Below, one piece after another: positions 25,539 to 34,498 of a DNA stretch of 64,000 nt; the stretch's first letter is position 1, and the number at the start of each line of letters is the position of its first letter. Origin of the DNA: Hyaloperonospora brassicae (taxonomy: Eukaryota > Oomycota > Peronosporomycetes > Peronosporales > Peronosporaceae). The notes under the pieces were generated by a model that saw nothing but the letters and a program-made list of their open reading frames with translations, ran no database searches and had not been told where the DNA came from. The stretch covers positions 27,169 through 91,168 of the forward strand of contig CANTFL010000214.1 of the NCBI GenBank assembly GCA_947650285.1. The letters are read 5' to 3'. Both the position numbers and the translations under genes were made by a program.

Positions 25539-25938
25539 TTGACCTGTAGAACCTTCTTTACCTTCCAGAAAGAGTACATTCTAACAGCATACTAATTACT
25601 TCCTAATAAGTGACTTTCGTACCCATATGGTACGAGGGTGTGTACTTGCACACCTCAAGTAAAAAATACGTTTAGACAAGGAGAATTACCAAGGCAAGTG
25701 ACTGCTTAGATTCAGGGGGAAGTAAAATGGTATAAATTAGCTCAAATTTGTAGTATAATGCAGCCATAGTATAAAGAAGAAGATTTGATGAAGAAGACCT
25801 TAATATAGGGAAGTCTCCTTTCAATATCTTCTTCTTATAACTCTAGCTTTATATACTACCCCAATTTCAATGTGTAAGCTTGCTCATCACCCGTTGCGCG
25901 CGTCCAGCAGCGATCTATATTAAGAACATATTATCGGT
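25539..25938. other. No gene; contains a 30-bp Gypsy LTR-like scrap
   Basis: The bases 25885-25914 (catcacccgttgcgcgcgtc and on) resemble the ccacccattgcgcgcgtc segment of the LTR at 53667-54010. The remainder is AT-rich, with inverted gaagaag/cttcttc words around 25785-25845. No coding region was recognised. Confidence 0.35.
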
Positions 25939-26747
25939 AACATGAAAAAATACCCCCGATAATTACGACCTATAAAAAATGCCCCACGTTCTATTTATCT
26001 CATGTTAATGCGGCAGCCATATAACCTCGCATCCTTAATCATTTTCGTCTACCATTTTACGGCTGTGGCCATCCCCCGCCCTGTTTAAAAAGCTGCGGAG
26101 AGGGTTCTACCGCGGGCGTGCTGCGCTTGCAGCTACAAGTTGTAGCCGCAGGCGCGAGATGTAAGTACGTAAACGCGTCTTTGTATTATCGGTCGCGGCC
26201 GTGAACACAATCAGTCGGTACTAATGATGTTGATTTAAACGTTATTTCATTTGCTATTGTTGTTTAAGTTGCTATTGTTGATGCTATTTCTGCTACTGTT
26301 GATGCTGCTACTGCTGTTGCCACTGCTGCTGCTGTTGCCACTGCTGCTGCTGTTGTTGTTGTTGTGGGTGATGCGGTTGCTGTTGGTGTTGTGGGTGATG
26401 CGGTTGACGTTGGTGTTGCTCTGTCAATGATGCTTCTGCTATTGCTACTGCTGTTGTTGTTGTAGGTGCTGCTGTTGCTATTAATATTGTTTTACTTTTG
26501 GGATTGCATTCCTTTCCTGCTTTTCAGTTTTGATACTTAAAAAACATAGTCATATCAATAGACCCCAATGAATCTATTGTTTCTGTTCAGCTTTTATTGA
26601 TGGCTTTAATGTCTACAATCTTCGTCGTATGCAGGCCTATATCAGGGAGGAAACGTGCGATGATGACTTACGCGCATTCGTCAAACAAGAACGTGGGGCA
26701 TTTTCTATTTTCGTGATGAAATGGGGCATTTTTCCCAATGTTATAGC
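25939..26747. mobile_element. Candidate TIR element (MITE-like) with a CTG/TTG core
   Basis: Two ends about 60 bases long are imperfect inverted repeats. Left, 25939-26001, contains aaaaaatgccccacgttct; right, 26684-26747, contains its complement agaacgtggggcatttt. Both also carry a second ggggcatttttcc-like word further out. The 800-bp interior has no transposase frame and contains a trinucleotide repeat. A target-site duplication was not identified, so family is unknown. Confidence 0.4.
26225..26500. repeat. CTG/TTG trinucleotide microsatellite
   Basis: Interrupted runs of gctgctgct, gttgttgtt and gatgctgct occur with a longer duplication of gttggtgttgtgggtgatgc (26380-26420). The region is not in a convincing coding frame. 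Confidence 0.85.
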
Positions 26748-27315
26748 CTATATTGACCAAAAGTGGCACGGTGCCGAATATTACTCCTAGAGGTAATATT
26801 CCTCTAATAATGCCTCGTAAAATTAATATTGTAAATTGTTAACAATTAGAATTATATTTGCATTGGCCTAATTCGTGCCAATGACATATTACAAGTCCAC
26901 CCCATTCGATAGCACCATCGTCAATCAGCCACCCTCTGTGGCGTTCCTTGCCCACGGCAAAGATGGCATTGTTGTCGTTGAGGCCTATCTGTCCCGTGCA
27001 GTTCCCCTCCAAGTAATAGACCTAATCACACCCAGGCACTTGCCCTCTACCACACCGCTCTTCCGTAGGGCGTTTCTTTGCGATCATGTCCACGACCACG
27101 TTAAATTTTGTTGACGACCTCAACATGCGCTAGCAGGCCCTTTGGTGCAAGGTAATGCACATATTGTAATTCCAGCAAACATATTTTGAACACAGGAGGA
27201 CTTCGTTGTGGCTTATGATTGCAGCTTCGTTGATAGCTCCGCGGCTATTATCCTAATGAGTAACAATAAGCGTTGTTATAGACGCCTCCCGAAATGATTA
27301 GTTCAACGTTATCTA
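26748..27315. other. No gene recognised
   Basis: A plus-strand frame at 26875-27114 is open for 79 codons but matches nothing known. The palindrome ggaatattacctctaggag with its partner lies at about 26783-26812. Confidence 0.35.
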
Positions 27316-27738
27316 TCACTCTGCCGGTCTCCTAACAGATCTTCCTATCCTAGCTATCCACCACTCATCACTTTCAACAAACGAACGGATAGGTATGTCA
27401 ACGGTATAAAGGGAATCATTACAGTGGCTTTTCGTCACACATAAATTTTGCATAGCCGTGTTCTTAAACGAATTCTTTTTCTGATATCCGCTTGAAAGCC
27501 GAAAAACGAGGTATTTTTCATATATTGCCGTCCTTGCAATGCTCATCTTTATCGGTAAGATTGCTACGCTTTGCGATATTGATCTGCATAAGTAATATTG
27601 TCGTATATTGCAATAACCAGGGGCTTTTGTAGTTATGGAATTGTCATGGGTGGGTAATAGTGCCACCTTCGGATATATTAATTTACTCTTATGTGCTTTG
27701 TGTACCAGTAGCATCGTAATGCTGCAAAATTGAATCAA
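27316..27738 (-). pseudogene. Possible Copia protease / gag-pre-integrase remnant
   Basis: The 140-residue minus-strand frame contains DNSITTKAPGYCNIR followed by hydrophobic-basic text and SHCNDSLYTVDIP. In Copia polyproteins a GxGxxxI/V segment after the protease leads to a block ending in LYxL. The resemblance is loose and the protease DSGA is absent, so other origins are possible. Confidence 0.35.
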
Positions 27739-28057
27739 ATCGTTTTACTATCTGAGTAGCGCCGAGCCAAAAAAGGTCAAAACTTGACAATGACTCCAAT
27801 TGAGGGAGTCAAGCAAGCCGTGCGCTGCAGTACAATGGATGGTCAAGCTCGGAATTGGACGTATATAGCAAATTGACGCGAAGTAATTGAAATAAGACCA
27901 TGACAGACACTTTTTTAGGGGTAAATTAAATGCAGTTATTGTAAATTGCGGTAATCTTGACAGGGCTTGACCACAATTGCCACACTATTTTGCTCAATCG
28001 ACACCGAGCGCGTTCGTGACGTATTTTTAGCCGGACGAACGCTGCCAAAGGTCTAAA
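27739..28057. promoter_or_regulatory. Upstream region of the THO1-like gene
   Basis: This 319-bp gap precedes the ATG at 28058. It probably holds the promoter and 5' UTR. No canonical oomycete Inr/FPR could be fixed. Confidence 0.3.
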
Positions 28058-29218
28058 ATGGCGAGTGGGAACCCCAAGAAGATGAAAGTGAGCGAGCTGC
28101 GCGCGGCTCTCGAGTCGCGCGGAATGAGCTCGAACGGACTGAAGACGGAGCTGATCCAGCGGCTGGAGCTGGCGCTGGATGAGGAAGAGTTCGGCAGCGA
28201 GGCGCAGGAGATGGAGGAGCTCAAGGTGGCGAGTCCGAAGAAGCCCAGGAAGGTCGAGCCAAAGAGGAAGGAGACGCTTGCAGTGCTCGCTGCAGCTGCT
28301 GTCACGATGGCAGATAAAGAGTCAGAGAACCTCCGATCTGCAAGATCCAAGAACGCGTCGCCTAGCAAGAACGCGTCGCCTTGCAAGAAGACGGCGACCA
28401 CCAGTGTGGGGTCCTCGTCCACCGCTGCTTTGGCCGAGACAAAGGAAGAGAAAGAGGACGAAAGCACCACTGGTGCTGACGTTGTATCGGAAGAGAAAGG
28501 AGAAGAGGAAGAAAAAGAGGTCACGAACAAAGTGGAACCGGACGCACCAGTGCCAGCCATGACAGAGGAGGAGAAGCGTGCGGCTCGTGCAGCCAAGTTT
28601 GGCATTCCTTTGAGTATTGAGGACAAGAAGGTGAAGAATGCGGTGTAAAATAACGAGTGGTTGATGTGGAAGATACTGACGATAGGGGCTGTAACGACGT
28701 GGCTGCTGTCTACAGGCTCAGCGTGCAAAGCGCTTCCACCTTCCTAGTGCAGGTGCGTCCATCCTGCAAAGGCTTGCGTAAGCCCGCCTGCATCACTCAT
28801 AGGTGAGCGTCATTTGTTTTGCATAGGGACCGAAGAGGAGAAGTCAAAGCTACTGAAGCGAGCGGAGCGGTTCCACTTGGAAACAGATGATACGGCACGT
28901 ACTTGTTTGTGCATGACGTACTGAACGGACCGTTTACGGTGAACGGAGTCGAGAAGTAACGCGTTTGTTGATCGCTACTGTGCGTTGTTAGTTTGCAAAG
29001 AAGAAGGACGCGCGCTCGAAGCGCTTCGGTCTCAACGCGGAGGAGGATCGACGTCTTGAGCGTGCCAAGCGCTTCAACCTCGAGACGAGTGAAGTGGTAC
29101 GTCCGTGTTGCAGCACCGCGGAGCCAGTTTGTGATCACGATTGACGGAACGTGTTGTTGTGTAGTTTCAGGAGAAGAGACAAAAGCGTCTGGAGCGCTTT
29201 GCGACTGCGCAGCAATGA
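28058..29218 (+). CDS. THO1: SAP-domain mRNA-export protein (THO1/SARNP/MOS11-like), five exons
   Basis: Exons by frame and splice sites are 28058-28630, 28716-28752, 28827-28894, 28992-29096 and 29171-29218, 831 bases and 276 residues. Residues about 8-42 form a SAP helix-extension-helix (KVSELRAALESRG, LKTELIQRL), which in this family binds nucleic acid. The middle is acidic and low-complexity. The C-terminal exons repeat a short motif (RAAKFGIPL, RAKRFHLPS, RAERFHLET, RSKRFGLN, RAKRFNLET, RLERFAT), which is the Tho1/MOS11 C-terminal signature. Homologues join the THO/TREX complex and promote mRNA export in the nucleus. A single-exon reading would stop at 28648 and lose most of these motifs. 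The third donor must be GC rather than GT to keep frame; that exon end is the least certain. Confidence 0.8.
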
Positions 29219-29728
29219 AGTTTGCTACGTTGCGCCTTGTTGCAAGAACGGCCATTGATAGCAAGGCTGAGTCGCACTGCTCCATCTCCTAGAGACCGAT
29301 CGTTGTATGAGCCAGCAACTCGCTTGCGCTGAATCTTTAGTCCCTCGCGTAGTCAATACAAAAGTCTCTTTGGCATAACACAATGCAACAAACGGTGATG
29401 GTACATAATCGGGGCAAGCCGCATGTCTGTTGTGATACGACGAGTCGACGTCACACAAGGCTTCGTTTGATTGATTGAAAAGAAAGCCTGTGACCCAATC
29501 GGATGCCGTAAAAAAGCAGCACGCGAAGGGAGGATTCGCCCACTTCAAGCCAAGCGTCGCAACCCGCAGAGCTGCGACCTATTGCCACGCCCGTTAGTCG
29601 GCCCCCGCTCGACTGTGCACTGCCCCTTGCCCCTCATTTGAACCGCCACAGCGTCATATCTCGAGCGCTCTGTACCGCACTGCTCGCCGCTGCGCTGTCC
29701 GTCTGTTCTTGCGTCGAGACTGCGCGCC
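29219..29728. promoter_or_regulatory. Intergenic region and myosin promoter
   Basis: This 510-bp gap separates two genes on the same strand. At 29631-29644 it contains ccctcatttgaacc, which loosely fits the oomycete initiator (a TCATTT core) about 85 bases before the myosin ATG. The match is partial. Confidence 0.3.
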
Positions 29729-32700
29729 ATGGCGACGCCCCCTCCAATCGCTCGCCAGGCGTTAAAGTCCGATGTAGAGGCTGAGCTATTGCCCGTAGAA
29801 GTGGGCCAGACCATCTGGGTGCCCGGCACCGACCGAGTATGGGACAGGGGCACCGTTATGGCCATTGGCGGGCTCAAGGTGACGGTTCGTACCCAGGCCG
29901 GGAAGATTCAGCAAGTCGATCGCGGCCTTGCGCTGCCGCAGAATCCGCGCGAAGCAGACGACATGACGTCTCTGTACTACATCCACGAGCCGGGCGTGCT
30001 GCACAACTTGGAAGAGCGTTGCAAGCTCGACGGGGAGCAAAAGCCCTACACGTTCATGGCGAACGTGCTGATTGCAGTGAATCCGCTGCGGGAGCTGCGC
30101 AATCCACGAATCAGTGAAGTCGTGAATACGGCGGGCAGTGCCCCGCATCCGTACTCGATCGCCGAAATGGCGTACCAGCAGATGGTCTACAACTCGGGCA
30201 CGGACCAACCAACGAACCAGTCGGTTGTCATTAGTGGAGAAAGTGGCGCCGGCAAGACCGAGTCGTCCAAGATCGTTCTGCGGCACTTGACGACACGTGG
30301 TCTGTACGGCAAGAAGGCGCGAGGAGACGAGATTGAGTCCATGTCGAAGACGCGTCAACAACATGGTACGTCACTGGACCATCGTCTGATTGAACAGAAC
30401 CCTATTCTTGAAGCCTTTGGAAATGCCAAAACGCTGCGCAATTACAACTCGTCGCGTTTCGGCAAGTTCATGAAGCTGCAGTTCACGTCAGACGGCAACT
30501 TCAAGCTGGCCGGTGCTCTAGTTGAAACGTATTTGCTCGAAAAGTCGCGTCTGGTGTACCAGGTGGATGGCGAGCGCAACTTTCACATATTTTACCAGCT
30601 CTTGGCTGGAATCTCATCGACTGCGCGCCAGGAATTCGAGCTCATGGAGGCCAAAGAGTTCTGCTACCTCAATCAGAGTGGATGCTACGTTGCCGAGGAA
30701 ACGGATGACCGTGCTTGCTTCGAGGCTGTAGTGCGTGGTTTAAGTTGTGTTGGCATCAACGACCAGGTTCAGCATGTTATCTTCTCGGTGGTTGCCGGTC
30801 TGCTTCACCTCGGTAACATTGAGCTCGACCAAGAAGATACGCCCGAAGGAGAAGCCGCTGTTATCGAAAAGAAGTCCGCTAAACGTGCTATCACCGTAGC
30901 TGCCAGACTGTTGGGTGTCAAGGAGCAAGACCTGTGGAAGGTGATCATGACGCGTGACATTGTGACGCGCGAGGAGACGTATACCGTCCGCCGCAACGAA
31001 CAGGCTGCTGGATATGCTCGTGATGCCATTGCAAAGGCGCTTTATAGTCGCATGTTCGACTGGGTGATCAAGCAGGTCAACTCGTCGTTGGGTCATGACC
31101 CCAACCCGCTGCCGTACATTGGTGTACTGGATATCTTTGGCTTCGAATCATTTCAACGCAACGACTTCGAGCAGCTACTGATCAATTACACGAACGAGGT
31201 GCTACAGGCGACTTTCAATAATCAAGTGTTCATTGCCGAAATGGAGCTGTACAAGCGCGAAGGTATTACGGTGGGCAGGATCAAGTGGCCCGACAATAGA
31301 GAGTGCGTGGAGTTGATTGCTGCAAAGCCGAACGGTATCCTGACACTACTGGATGCCGAAGCCATGAACCCACAGCCTAGCGACACGAAGTTCTTGCGTG
31401 CGCTGCACTCGAAGCATTCCAAACACCCGCACTTTCCGCGTCCACACCCGAAGGACATGGAGCACATGTTCATTGTGAGGCACTTTGCTGGTGCTGTGAG
31501 CTACACGATTGGGTCTTTTATCGACAAGAATAACGACTCCATTCCCGCAGACATGTCCAATCTGTTCTCTGGCTCGTCAAGCGCACTGGTTCCTGCGTTT
31601 TTCCAGCAAGAACCCGATACTAGTCGCCCAGGTAAGAGGAAATTGACCAAGAGTGTGGCGGCCAAATTTTCGAATCAGATGCAGGAGCTAGTGGAAACCT
31701 TGGATGCTACGCGTTGTAACTTCATCCGCTGCATCAAGCCCAACGCACTTATGCGTGTGGGCATGTTCGATCCCCGATACGTTGTGGGTCAGCTTCGCTG
31801 TCAAGGTATTATGCAAACTGCCCAGGTGCTAAAGGTTGGCTTGCCTACTCGTGTAAGCTACAGCGAGTTGGTGGCAGCATACAAGAAGTTCATGCCGCCC
31901 GATGCTCAAAGGCTCTTTGCGAACCAGAGTGACCCCACGCTCATCACAGCCATTTTATGGGCTTTCCAGGTGCCGATGGATGCGTTCAAGCTGGGTATAA
32001 CAAAGTTGTTCTTCAAAGCCGGCAAAATCGCTGTGTTGGACTCGATCTTGAAAATCAACTGGGCTACGGAAGGCCCGCACATCGTGTCGCGCATGAAGTT
32101 ATGGCTCGCGCGGCGCCGCTGGCGTGTGGGTCTCGCAAAGGTCGTCGCGCAAAACAGTTTCTCGAAGCTGTTGCGCCGTATCCAGTTCCGCCGCAACTCG
32201 GTGGTGCGCATTCAGCGTTGGTGGCGTGCCCTATCGGTGCGTCGTGATTTCAAAAAGAAGCGATCGGCTGTGGTGGTGGTGCAGGCCATGTTCCGCGGTA
32301 TGACTGCGCGGCGCTTGTTCAAGTCCAAGAAACAAGAAATGCTTGCTTTGGCAGCTGCACGTGCTGCTGAGGCCAAACGCCAGGCGGAGGAAGCTAAGCG
32401 CCGGGAAGAAGAGGCTCGTATCGCAGCCGAGCAAGCTCGTCGTGAAAGTATCGCGCGCGCTGCGGCTGAAGACGATCGCACTCGCATGGAGGAAGAGGCT
32501 CGTATGGCGGAAGAAATAGCGGTCAGATTCGCTAAAGAAGCAGCGGCTGCGGTGGCTGAAGCTGACGCTGCGGCGGCGGAGGCGACTGCTGCTGTGGAAC
32601 ACGAGCGGCAGGCGGAGTTGCGTGCTATTGCAGAGGCTAAAGAGCTTGAGGAGCGCATGAAGCGCGAGCGTGAAGAGGCTGAGCGCCGCAAGGAGCAGGC

Positions 32701-34138
32701 TCTGCTTGAGGCTGCGAGCGTCAGTGCAAGTCTGTTGAGTGGGCTTGCGCAGGTGAACAGTGTGCAAACATCTGCTGGTCAAGTGCATGTGGTGGAGATT
32801 CCGGACAATGTATCACAGGAGAACCGCGAGCAGCTGCAGCAGTTGAATGATCTGCTGTTGAGTGGCGCTATTGCTCAGTCCGAGTACGATGAGTTGGTGC
32901 CGTTCTTACTGGAGAAACCCGAAGAAGCTCCGTCCGGTGCTGCCCTCACTGCCGAACAGGAGGAGTCGTTGAGCCGATTGTATTCTGCAAATGTGTACGG
33001 CATTCAAATTCGCTGCCCGGCGTGCGGTGCCACGAACAACACGGCCAACGGTAACCACTGTGACGAGTGTGGATCGCTTCTTACTACGAGCGACGAAGCG
33101 GCTGTGGCCGCCGCTGAGCCGGGCTACTATGGGGGTGACTCTCGTCAGCAGAGAAGTATGTCTACTTTAACAGCTCCCCTCGGCACGTTCACAACGGAGA
33201 ATGGCCACATTATGATCCACGACGGATACTTCGAGGCACAGATGCACCGCACGCAAATCCTTCAGGACGACAACTACACAGAGTACACGGTATACGTGCT
33301 GCGTTGCCAGTGGCAGCCGAAGGAATCGGGCGAGTCGACGACGTGGCTAGTGTCGCATCGCTTCAGCGTGTTCGAGAAGCTACACAAGGATCTGAAACGT
33401 AAGATCCCGACTGCGGTGGCTATGATTCCGCTGTTCCCCCGTAAACACGTTCTGGGGGGCGTGTTCAAGGGGAAGACGGGAAATTCGAGCGCGATTGTTG
33501 AGGAACGCAAGCAGGGTCTGGAGCGATATGTGGCGCAAGTGCTGGAGGTATGCGCTCGTCTTCCTGAAAATCTGAACGTCCCGGAGCTGGACCGCTTCTT
33601 GAATGTGTCGCGCCAGGTTGAGCAATACCGCCGTCAGCTAACGACCGGTGGAGCTGAAGAGCCTGGTGCCGCACCAACTGGACAAGTCCGAGCGCTGAAC
33701 GTGAATGCTGGCGGTGCTGAAGGCATGGCAGCGCGAGAGCAGGCACGTTTGCCTACTGAACTGCCCACACCGCTGGATGAGGAAGAATTGTGTCATACCG
33801 AACAAGCGGTAGCGCTGTTGAACGCGTCCATTCGAAGCGCACGTGGCGACTTGCGCCGCGACCTGCAAGTGCAGCATCACCTCAAAGTGTGTGTGCAGCT
33901 CTTGCCGCGTCTGCAGATCTCGGCGAATTTGGACAACCCGTTTGCCAATGTGGATTTGATTCCGCGCGCGATGCAGTGCCAGGAAGATCTAGAGACGACC
34001 ATGGGTCTGTACAACGACTCGTTGCTCGCTGTCACGGAAACGTATGCGCTTTCAGCTCAAGAGAATGGCGGGGCGCAGGCACCACCCCCGTACGTCCCAG
34101 GCCAGCAGAACTCGTACCACCCAAGCTACGGTGTCTAG
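29729..34138 (+). CDS. Unconventional myosin with IQ, coiled coil, SHOCT-like, zinc-ribbon and PX tail
   Basis: This intronless frame encodes 1469 residues. The motor has the P-loop GESGAGKTE at 170-178, switch I NYNSSRFGKF at 238-247, switch II DIFGFESF at 468-475 and the converter start KLGITKLFFKAGK at about 753. The TEDS position (16 before DAIAK at 432) is Glu. Arg-rich IQ repeats follow at about 790-867, then an Ala/Glu/Arg coiled coil to about 997. The tail has a short SHOCT-like helix pair (about 1032-1062), a CPAC...CDEC zinc ribbon (from 1096), a PX domain (about 1150-1290, with RFSVFEKLH and FPRK) and a conserved C-terminal helical region. All ATPase motifs are intact. By family knowledge it should walk on actin, and PX suggests phosphoinositide-membrane cargo. 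Myosins with such tails belong to oomycete/stramenopile-specific classes; the exact class is not assigned. Confidence 0.95.
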   Translation: MATPPPIARQALKSDVEAELLPVEVGQTIWVPGTDRVWDRGTVMAIGGLKVTVRTQAGKIQQVDRGLALPQNPREADDMTSLYYIHEPGVLHNLEERCKLDGEQKPYTFMANVLIAVNPLRELRNPRISEVVNTAGSAPHPYSIAEMAYQQMVYNSGTDQPTNQSVVISGESGAGKTESSKIVLRHLTTRGLYGKKARGDEIESMSKTRQQHGTSLDHRLIEQNPILEAFGNAKTLRNYNSSRFGKFMKLQFTSDGNFKLAGALVETYLLEKSRLVYQVDGERNFHIFYQLLAGISSTARQEFELMEAKEFCYLNQSGCYVAEETDDRACFEAVVRGLSCVGINDQVQHVIFSVVAGLLHLGNIELDQEDTPEGEAAVIEKKSAKRAITVAARLLGVKEQDLWKVIMTRDIVTREETYTVRRNEQAAGYARDAIAKALYSRMFDWVIKQVNSSLGHDPNPLPYIGVLDIFGFESFQRNDFEQLLINYTNEVLQATFNNQVFIAEMELYKREGITVGRIKWPDNRECVELIAAKPNGILTLLDAEAMNPQPSDTKFLRALHSKHSKHPHFPRPHPKDMEHMFIVRHFAGAVSYTIGSFIDKNNDSIPADMSNLFSGSSSALVPAFFQQEPDTSRPGKRKLTKSVAAKFSNQMQELVETLDATRCNFIRCIKPNALMRVGMFDPRYVVGQLRCQGIMQTAQVLKVGLPTRVSYSELVAAYKKFMPPDAQRLFANQSDPTLITAILWAFQVPMDAFKLGITKLFFKAGKIAVLDSILKINWATEGPHIVSRMKLWLARRRWRVGLAKVVAQNSFSKLLRRIQFRRNSVVRIQRWWRALSVRRDFKKKRSAVVVVQAMFRGMTARRLFKSKKQEMLALAAARAAEAKRQAEEAKRREEEARIAAEQARRESIARAAAEDDRTRMEEEARMAEEIAVRFAKEAAAAVAEADAAAAEATAAVEHERQAELRAIAEAKELEERMKREREEAERRKEQALLEAASVSASLLSGLAQVNSVQTSAGQVHVVEIPDNVSQENREQLQQLNDLLLSGAIAQSEYDELVPFLLEKPEEAPSGAALTAEQEESLSRLYSANVYGIQIRCPACGATNNTANGNHCDECGSLLTTSDEAAVAAAEPGYYGGDSRQQRSMSTLTAPLGTFTTENGHIMIHDGYFEAQMHRTQILQDDNYTEYTVYVLRCQWQPKESGESTTWLVSHRFSVFEKLHKDLKRKIPTAVAMIPLFPRKHVLGGVFKGKTGNSSAIVEERKQGLERYVAQVLEVCARLPENLNVPELDRFLNVSRQVEQYRRQLTTGGAEEPGAAPTGQVRALNVNAGGAEGMAAREQARLPTELPTPLDEEELCHTEQAVALLNASIRSARGDLRRDLQVQHHLKVCVQLLPRLQISANLDNPFANVDLIPRAMQCQEDLETTMGLYNDSLLAVTETYALSAQENGGAQAPPPYVPGQQNSYHPSYGV

Positions 34139-34498
34139 GCACTTTTCAATGACCGAACAGGGACGAAACGGCGCTCAAGTCTACAAAGTTGTAACTTTCG
34201 ATGACCGAATGGGGACGCTCAAGAATCTGCGCGAGGCGTATGAAAGGGAGGGTCGTAGTCAGCGAGAAGTCGTCGGTAGCTTGTGTGAAAAGAAGGCCGG
34301 AGCACTGTCAGCAGGTTCTTACATATTGCTGCATGTTGTTTCCCAATACATGTCATTAAATCCTACAAAGCACACGTCCATTCATCGGCAACATGACTAG
34401 ACTCACGAGGACGTATTTGGCCAGCAACCCACTTGAGTCGATCAACTTGTTTGGTGTTACGCATTTGTCTCGTGAGGTTCCACCTGCCCATGTGTGCC
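34139..34498. other. Convergent intergenic region
   Basis: This 360-bp gap lies between two genes facing each other and must hold both 3' ends. It contains the near-duplicate atgaccgaacagggacg at 34149 and atgaccgaatggggacg at 34201. Confidence 0.5.

Noticed and set aside
28058..28648. Single-exon 196-residue SAP protein
   Set aside because: The frame runs into an intron; splicing restores a longer protein with the family's C-terminal motif.
28027..28728. Minus-strand frame of 233 codons
   Set aside because: Antisense shadow of the THO1-like exon 1; serine/phenylalanine-rich low-complexity text.
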